39,823 nt of DNA from Verrucomicrobiia bacterium (lineage in GTDB: Bacteria; Verrucomicrobiota; Verrucomicrobiia; Verrucomicrobiales; DEV007): contig JAGROY010000258.1 in assembly GCA_020439995.1 (NCBI GenBank), positions 1-39,823 of the forward strand, given 5' to 3'. The position numbers and the translations under genes were made by a program. Below the pieces are notes generated by a model. That model searched no databases. It saw only the letters and a program-made list of their open reading frames with translations, and was not told where the DNA came from. Below, one piece after another: positions 35,020 to 39,823 of this stretch; position 1 is the stretch's first letter; the number at the start of each line of letters is the position of its first letter.

Positions 35020-35459
35020 CGGTAACGGGCCGTGGCTGAAGCCGTGCCAAGCGTCCAGCAGAAGAAAATTGTGATATAGGTGCCACCAAACTCCGGCCCA
35101 TGGGGATAATTCTCAAAACCAATGCCATTGGCGTTTAGGATATTCATCGTGGTGCTCACCAGCACCGTCCCTGCCAGCGCAAAGGCCCAGGCTTCGAGCT
35201 GAATCCGACGCTGGAGTTCATCCAATCGTTTGAACGAGCGCCAAAGTGATCGCAGGCAGGCAGCTCCTGGAACCAAGGGGACAAGAGTTAGGCCGACCCG
35301 AAACTTGGGATCCCATTCGGGATTTGCCTGCAGAGCAAAAAGGATCACCAGATAAATCACTGTGGCCACGAAGAGCCATCCATTCGCTTTCATGGACTGC
35401 TTGAATTTTGCGCTGCGCGATTCACGTAATCCGAGTTCAGTAGAGTCTTCTAAATGCAT
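35016..35459 (-). CDS. Four-helix membrane protein coupled to an XRE regulator
   Basis: A 147-residue protein with a hydrophilic N-terminus and four predicted membrane helices (about 25-45, 56-73, 92-108, 125-142). A basic and acidic loop (RSFKRLDELQRRIQLEAWA) lies between helices 2 and 3; this RRIxLEA pattern is seen in small membrane partners of XRE regulators. The gene overlaps the regulator start by 4 nt. It may influence the regulator by membrane tethering or signal sensing, but this is context only. Promoter elements probably lie in the palindrome region about 30 bp upstream of the ATG at 35459. Confidence 0.8.
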   Translation of the reverse strand: MHLEDSTELGLRESRSAKFKQSMKANGWLFVATVIYLVILFALQANPEWDPKFRVGLTLVPLVPGAACLRSLWRSFKRLDELQRRIQLEAWAFALAGTVLVSTTMNILNANGIGFENYPHGPEFGGTYITIFFCWTLGTASATARYR

Positions 35460-35488
35460 GGCACAACATGTAAAGCGACCTTGTCATT

Positions 35489-35506
35489 TGTCAAGCACAC
35501 TTGACA
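35489..35506. promoter_or_regulatory. Palindromic operator overlapping -35 elements
   Basis: Perfect 7-bp arms TGTCAAG (35489-35495) and CTTGACA (35500-35506) with a 4-nt centre. Each arm contains a TTGACA hexamer, one on each strand, so the site can serve as -35 element and operator at once. An extra TTGTCA half-site is at 35482-35487. It lies 30 bp upstream of the membrane-protein/XRE operon. Confidence 0.6.
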
Positions 35507-35679
35507 TAATTCCTTTCAACGTTGGCACCTCCAGCTTCCAGGCGCCGCAAAACTACCTCTGGAATTTTTACCAGCCTCCGCTTCGGGAGGAGGGCATGGC
35601 TGGATACCTTTGTTGGTTTCGGCACGAAGTACCACGAATCGCCTTGAATGAGTCAGGCATTTCCGGCAGTTTCGGATTT

Positions 35680-37038
35680 ATGAAACGCCGTTCGTTTATC
35701 ACAAAATCCGCCATCGCCACTTTTGGTTTTCAATTTGTCCCGAGCCATGTGCTGCGGGCGCAGGATGGAAAGGTCGCACCCAATGACCGGCTCCGCATTG
35801 CTGCCATTGGGGTCGGAGGCCGAGGTGCTGCTGATCTGGGTGGAATGCAGAACGAAGACATCGTCGCTCTCTGTGATGTGGATGAAAAGAATGCTGCTGG
35901 CAGCCACCAGAAATTCCCGCAGGCGAAGCGCTATAAAGACTACCGCAACATGTTCGATGCCATGGCGGACAATATCGATGGCGTGCTGGTAGCCACACCG
36001 GACCACTTCCATGCAGTGGCGGTCCTGGCGGCGCTCGATGCAGGCAAGCACGTCTACTGCGAGAAGCCACTGTCTCATACGATCGCAGAAGTGCGGGCCA
36101 TGCGCAAAGCAGCACTGGAAAAGGGAGTGATCACGCAGGTGGGCAATCAGGGCCACTCATCGGACAGCATTCGCTTTTTCGTTGAGCTGGTAAAAGCGGG
36201 CGCGGTTGGCAAAGTACAGGAAGTGCACGCGGGCTGTGACGCTTTCAAAGAAGTCTACTGCCAGATCGCGAAGGCACCGGACTTCGCGCAAAAACACGCT
36301 ATTCCTGACACACTCAGTTGGAACCAATGGCTGGGCCCCGCTCTCGATCGCCCCTACCACCCGCACTACCTGCCATTCAGCTGGCGCGGTTACTCCGCCT
36401 TCGGCAGCGGCTGCATCGGCGACTGGGTTTGCCACGTGCTGGATCCGATTTTCTGGGCATTGGATCTGGACATGCCCACTGCGATCACGGCGGAGACCAA
36501 GGGTTATGACCCGAAGATTCACAAAGAATTTTACCCTGCCGGTTCGCGCATCACCTTCGAGTTTGCAGCCAAAGGCGACAACAGCCCGATCAAGATCATC
36601 TGGCATGACGGTGAGTTCTCGATACCTGCACCGGAGGAATTGGCACAGGACAATCGGAAAGTCGTTGGCACCGGCGCCGTAGTGATCGGCGATGCAGGCA
36701 AGATCATGCACGGCTCACATGGAGCCGGTGGATGCCGGATCATCCCCGAGGCGAAGATGAAAGAGTTCCCGCGCCCAGAGCAATCGATCCCCTGCGTGCC
36801 TGCAGGCGACCATCAGAAAGACTGGCTCGACGCTATACGCGCCAACAAACCAGCTGGCTCGCCATTTGAATATGGCGGAGCATTGACCGAGATCGGCTTG
36901 CTGGGAATGATCGCCATTCAGCGCAGCGGTACCCGACTGGAATGGGATGCCGAAGCAATGAAGTTCACCAACGATTCCGAAGCCAACGCCCTCATCGATC
37001 CCGCCTACCGCCAGGGCTGGAAGAAGCCGTGGATCTAA
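35680..37038 (+). CDS. Tat-exported Gfo/Idh/MocA family oxidoreductase
   Basis: A 452-residue NAD(P)-dependent oxidoreductase. The N-terminus carries a twin-arginine signal (KRRSFITK, then a hydrophobic stretch to VLRAQ), so the folded enzyme is exported with its cofactor. The Rossmann motif GVGGRG is at 44-49, and the family EKP motif (CEKPLSH) has E128-K129-P130. A long C-terminal alpha/beta domain follows. Members with this Tat signal are abundant in PVC bacteria and generally act on sugars or sugar derivatives; the substrate here is unknown. The open frame extends upstream to 35362, but only the ATG at 35680 yields the signal. Nothing around it gives a metabolic clue. Confidence 0.92.
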   Translation: MKRRSFITKSAIATFGFQFVPSHVLRAQDGKVAPNDRLRIAAIGVGGRGAADLGGMQNEDIVALCDVDEKNAAGSHQKFPQAKRYKDYRNMFDAMADNIDGVLVATPDHFHAVAVLAALDAGKHVYCEKPLSHTIAEVRAMRKAALEKGVITQVGNQGHSSDSIRFFVELVKAGAVGKVQEVHAGCDAFKEVYCQIAKAPDFAQKHAIPDTLSWNQWLGPALDRPYHPHYLPFSWRGYSAFGSGCIGDWVCHVLDPIFWALDLDMPTAITAETKGYDPKIHKEFYPAGSRITFEFAAKGDNSPIKIIWHDGEFSIPAPEELAQDNRKVVGTGAVVIGDAGKIMHGSHGAGGCRIIPEAKMKEFPRPEQSIPCVPAGDHQKDWLDAIRANKPAGSPFEYGGALTEIGLLGMIAIQRSGTRLEWDAEAMKFTNDSEANALIDPAYRQGWKKPWI

Positions 37039-37116
37039 GAAATCCCGTTCCCACGCGTTGAATGATGAGCTGCAGCTGGGTCTTCCTCCGGCCATGATGC
37101 TCTATGCCGATGCACC

Positions 37117-37144
37117 TTGACCCGGTTGCCTGCTCATCTACACT
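37117..37144 (+). promoter_or_regulatory. Putative promoter of the lipoprotein gene
   Basis: TTGACC (37117-37122), a 16-nt spacer and TACACT (37139-37144) are followed after 7 nt by the ATG. As with two other promoters in this window, the spacing predicts a transcript starting at the start codon. Confidence 0.45.
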
Positions 37145-37151
37145 CCACATT

Positions 37152-37781
37152 ATGGATTTGCCCCCCAACCTGCGCGCTCTGGCGCTCATCACGCTGTGCC
37201 TGCCACTCTTCGTGGCGTGCGGATCTATGAGTGCGGGTGACGACGATTCGGATTCCGGGCCTTCGAAACTGTCGGACCGCATTTCCAATCTCGACCGCAC
37301 GAAACAGTTCGACAAGAAAACGCTCGATCTCAACAAGGAATACTCCAGTGGCGGCACTGCTCAAAACTACGAGCGGTCACAGTTTCAAGGGAAAAGAACC
37401 AGCAAGCTCGATTCTGCAAATGTGAGGGGCAGCTATGCCACGAACCGCTACAACACCGAACGTTTTCAGGCAGCAGGAGCCACTGAGCAGAAGAAGACTC
37501 GATTCCTGTTTTTCGGAGACCGCGACAAAAAACAGAAAACGAGCACGTTGATGGACAGGCGCTCCCGCGATGATGGTTCCGCCCGCTATACCACGCGCAA
37601 CTTCACTGACACCACCAACATTAATGCCCTGATTGGCGACCGCAGCGAGCGCGACGTTTCCAGCAGGTACTTTTCAACTGAATTTCCCGGAACGGGCGGA
37701 ATCGGCGCTGCATCGCCAACGATCATCCGAGAGTCAACACAGTCAGAGGGCGACATCCGTGCGCTGCTGAATGACGGCTGA
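37152..37781 (+). CDS. Lipoprotein of unknown function with aromatic-rich repeats
   Basis: A 209-residue predicted lipoprotein: signal sequence of 24 residues with lipobox LFVAC. No known domain is recognised. The mature part is hydrophilic, rich in Arg, Lys, Asp, Ser and Thr, and contains several short loosely repeated elements in which Tyr/Phe alternate with Ser/Thr/Arg (SYATNRYNTERF, ARYTTRNF, SRYFSTEF). It is probably extended or disordered and could bind another envelope component. Start: the frame opens at 37104, but the ATG at 37152 places the signal correctly and sits 7 nt behind a promoter-like pair. It converges with the TolB-like gene. Confidence 0.75.
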   Translation: MDLPPNLRALALITLCLPLFVACGSMSAGDDDSDSGPSKLSDRISNLDRTKQFDKKTLDLNKEYSSGGTAQNYERSQFQGKRTSKLDSANVRGSYATNRYNTERFQAAGATEQKKTRFLFFGDRDKKQKTSTLMDRRSRDDGSARYTTRNFTDTTNINALIGDRSERDVSSRYFSTEFPGTGGIGAASPTIIRESTQSEGDIRALLNDG

Positions 37782-37814
37782 TGCAAGAATTTATTCCCCC
37801 TGTGAAATGCAGAA

Positions 37815-37845
37815 TCCCGCCATCGGCACACCACCGATGACGGGA
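37815..37845. terminator. Bidirectional terminator-like hairpin between convergent genes
   Basis: The arms at 37815-37826 and 37834-37845 pair over 12 positions with one C-A mismatch and a 7-nt loop. The hairpin lies in the 85-bp gap between the stop codons of the lipoprotein gene (plus) and the TolB-like gene (minus). No strong T-tract is seen on either side. Confidence 0.5.
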
Positions 37846-37866
37846 GGAACACACAGAAGGCAAGAT

Positions 37867-39393
37867 CTACTGGGCAACGAGCCGGTAGTAAGCTTGGCCT
37901 CCGCCATTGGAGACAGTGATACCGTTGTTCGCCATTGCTCCTGAAACTGTAAGCGAAGTTGTCCAGTTTTTCAGATCCGTAGATGACTGGAGAAGGAACT
38001 GCTTGCTGGCATCGGCCGAAGCGCCTGCAGCTCGAAGCACGAAGGATCTGGTTCCCGGCTTCAGCGTAAGCTCCATGACAGGCATGCTCGAAGGACTGCT
38101 CGAGCTGGGGCTGGTACTTCCGTTGCTGCCGTTGCTGTTTCCACCGAAATTGGCTCCGCCCGCGTTGTTAGTGTTGGGGCCCGTGTTACCACCGGTGCCC
38201 CCAGTCTGGCTGCCAGTGGCGTTGGCTGGTGCCCACATCGGGCTTACACTGCCTTGCACGCCGACGGGAACGAGATCGCCTCCTCCCGAAGGAATCATCA
38301 GGAGCTGTCCCGTAGCAGGGGTGATTCCTTGCAATGGAATGCCGCCCGCGACCTGCTGGGTGCCCATCCCGATGATCAAGCGATTGCCATCCGCTGACCA
38401 GGAGACGCCGGTGGGAAACTGGCCCTCATTGAAGTTCCACAACACCTGCTCTCCTGTGCCGTCCGAGTTGATGGTGCGCAGCGACACTTGGGCAAGTAGC
38501 CGACCATTGAATCCAGGAGAAGAGTAGAAGCGCTCGACAGAACGGAAGAATGCAATTTTGCGACCACTGGGAGAGCTGGCAGGATACAGATCATTTTCAT
38601 AGCCATTCTCGAGAGTGCTGTTGAACAGGTCGGACCTCGAATACGCGCCGGGATTCGTGATCTTCCTGACACGTCCCTGGGCTCCTGCGTCCGTGATCGG
38701 CGCGAGTGCAACGATAGCAGTCGTGTTGGCAGGTGCGCCTGTCCCCTGCTGCTGAACACCCACCGCAACGGGAGTGATCACCTCGCCAGTGTTCGGCAGC
38801 CAGTCGACTCCCATCAACTCACTCAGCGAACCGTCGCGTTGCTGGCCGATGTAGATCGAGGCAAGAGGTTGGCCATCTGCCACTCCATAGACCATCAGTT
38901 GGGGAACGGTGCCGACACCATTCGTAGTCAATAGCCCGTCAGGCCCAACAGAAACACCGCCAGTTGACTGAATGCTCAAACAAACGGCGAGCGCCCTCCC
39001 ATCGGGAGAGAACGCTTTGTCTGCGGGACGCCAGGTGGTGGAAGCCTGGGTGCGTTGATCGAAGAGATCATTATTATCGATAATCTTGCGGGTGCCGCCT
39101 GCTACCAAATCAAGCAAGTAAACATCCTGACTCAGCTGCCCAGGTCTGCGGTCATCAGCAGCAGTCACCGCAACAAATCTTCCGTCCCTGGAAACGGCGG
39201 GAAGGTGCGCTTCATTGAGCCCAGTATTCAACTGAACATCGCCTCCCTGAGTCATTGCGAACAGCGCCGCGAAACCGTTGTTGTCGAACCGATTGTAGAA
39301 GATCGGCGTCTGGGCACCCACAGATGCTGGGATGAAAAGAGCGGCTGCGCTCAGGCTAAGCAAAGTGGCGGCGGTGGTATGGTGAATTTTCAT
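37867..39393 (-). CDS. Exported TolB/WD40-like beta-propeller protein
   Basis: A 508-residue exported protein with a signal peptide (about 1-28, ASVGAQ). The main body (about 30-390) is a TolB-like propeller with PD40-type turns: SRDGRFVAV, FSPDGRALAV, SSPSGRKIAFF and SWSADGNRLIIG. A low-complexity Gly/Asn/Ser-rich linker (about 395-435) precedes the C-terminal module (SSTDLKNW ... YYRLV). A protein- or ligand-binding role is likely. Unlike nearly all other genes here it has a clear ribosome site: AAGGA, spaced 6 nt from the ATG at 39393. An upstream in-frame start at 39420 is therefore rejected. The leader contains a stable hairpin. Confidence 0.85.
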   Translation of the reverse strand: MKIHHTTAATLLSLSAAALFIPASVGAQTPIFYNRFDNNGFAALFAMTQGGDVQLNTGLNEAHLPAVSRDGRFVAVTAADDRRPGQLSQDVYLLDLVAGGTRKIIDNNDLFDQRTQASTTWRPADKAFSPDGRALAVCLSIQSTGGVSVGPDGLLTTNGVGTVPQLMVYGVADGQPLASIYIGQQRDGSLSELMGVDWLPNTGEVITPVAVGVQQQGTGAPANTTAIVALAPITDAGAQGRVRKITNPGAYSRSDLFNSTLENGYENDLYPASSPSGRKIAFFRSVERFYSSPGFNGRLLAQVSLRTINSDGTGEQVLWNFNEGQFPTGVSWSADGNRLIIGMGTQQVAGGIPLQGITPATGQLLMIPSGGGDLVPVGVQGSVSPMWAPANATGSQTGGTGGNTGPNTNNAGGANFGGNSNGSNGSTSPSSSSPSSMPVMELTLKPGTRSFVLRAAGASADASKQFLLQSSTDLKNWTTSLTVSGAMANNGITVSNGGGQAYYRLVAQ

Positions 39394-39407
39394 ACCCGTT
39401 CCTTCAC

Positions 39408-39438
39408 CATTGGCAGGCAATTGTGACCTGCCTCAATG
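39408..39438. repeat. Hairpin in the leader of the TolB-like gene
   Basis: Arms CATT plus GGCAGG (39408-39417) pair with CCTGCC plus AATG (39427-39432, 39435-39438), leaving a 2-nt bulge and a 9-nt loop. A run of nine A (39439-39447, T on the transcribed minus strand) precedes it. The order T-run then hairpin is not that of an intrinsic terminator; a stability or regulatory element is more likely. Confidence 0.45.
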
Positions 39439-39454
39439 AAAAAAAAAGGAATCT

Positions 39455-39823
39455 TTATGAAACAATCGCGATCGTATCTTCAGAGCTGACGACACGCGTC
39501 CTCGAAGCCACCGGATTGAAACGCACAGCTAGAGCCGCGATATCGTCACTCTGGGTAAAGCCGTTGGTGAACGATTCCACGTCTGCAATGACAGCCTTGA
39601 CGATGTCTTCGGCACTGAACGCTTCCGTTGCAATCGTCTTCAGGAAGTCCTTCAATCGGTCGTCGCCATAGTAAGTTCCGTCCTCACAGAAGGCTTCGGT
39701 AATTCCATCGGTGTAGAGGAACAAGTAGTCGCCTGGCTCCAGAGTGATCGTGTTTGCGACATAGTCGATATCATCCATGGCACCGAGGAACGGCCGGATG
39801 TCTGGTGAAAGCATGGTTACCTC
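39455..39823 (-). CDS. SpoIIE/RsbU-type serine phosphatase, C-terminal part only
   Basis: About 122 residues of the C-terminal end are in the window; the gene continues beyond 39823. The visible part has the PP2C/SpoIIE signatures LFLYTDGITEA and QSDDIAALAVRF, with the metal-binding aspartates of the phosphatase core. Proteins of this type dephosphorylate anti-anti-sigma factors in partner-switching systems. Sensor domains cannot be seen. The last 14 residues form a short hydrophilic tail after the domain. Confidence 0.88.
   Translation of the reverse strand, partial: EVTMLSPDIRPFLGAMDDIDYVANTITLEPGDYLFLYTDGITEAFCEDGTYYGDDRLKDFLKTIATEAFSAEDIVKAVIADVESFTNGFTQSDDIAALAVRFNPVASRTRVVSSEDTIAIVS

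Noticed and set aside
35362..35679. Upstream extension of the Gfo/Idh/MocA frame
   Set aside because: The added residues have no family similarity and would bury the Tat signal inside the protein.

Overview
The window reads as chromosomal DNA of a Verrucomicrobiota bacterium (PVC superphylum), probably class Verrucomicrobiae. The support is a PVC-type propeller/HEAT/cytochrome c protein, a Tat-exported Gfo/Idh/MocA oxidoreductase, a DUF5069 protein, a PEP-CTERM protein, giant LamG and lamin-tail/CotH proteins, and several exported proteins ending in the same W...YYR-type module. Most start codons lack a recognisable Shine-Dalgarno sequence. No species can be named from the sequence alone.

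Layout. 1-152 is the 3' end of an integron-type tyrosine recombinase with an internal deletion. From 252 to 20990 all genes lie on the minus strand. In transcription order they are: a 1847-residue lamin-tail/CotH-kinase protein; an envelope group (LptF/LptG-like permease, AsmA-like protein, lipoprotein MsrB); a PVC propeller/HEAT/cytochrome c protein; a glycerophosphodiesterase overlapping a HAD-IIA phosphatase; a sodium:solute symporter; and a four-module LamG protein.

21219-23007 is a plus-strand module: a NemR-like TetR regulator with a palindrome inside its own promoter, a DUF5069 protein and a nitroreductase. 23081-28604 is a more AT-rich stretch with a zinc-ribbon membrane protein, a PEP-CTERM metalloprotease and a C25/gingipain-like protein that seems to lack its catalytic dyad. 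28643-30743 holds dxr and cdsA (isoprenoid and phospholipid precursors). A 337-bp intergenic region with two inverted repeats precedes a 1230-residue exported beta-propeller protein.

34825-35459 is a small XRE regulator overlapping a four-helix membrane protein, with a palindrome upstream. The right end has a Gfo/Idh/MocA oxidoreductase, a lipoprotein of unknown function, a TolB-like propeller protein and the C-terminal end of a SpoIIE/RsbU-type phosphatase cut by the window edge.

Taken together the region is rich in cell-surface and secreted functions, with a few housekeeping genes and two compact regulatory modules. I saw no tRNA, rRNA, CRISPR array, complete insertion sequence or replication origin.
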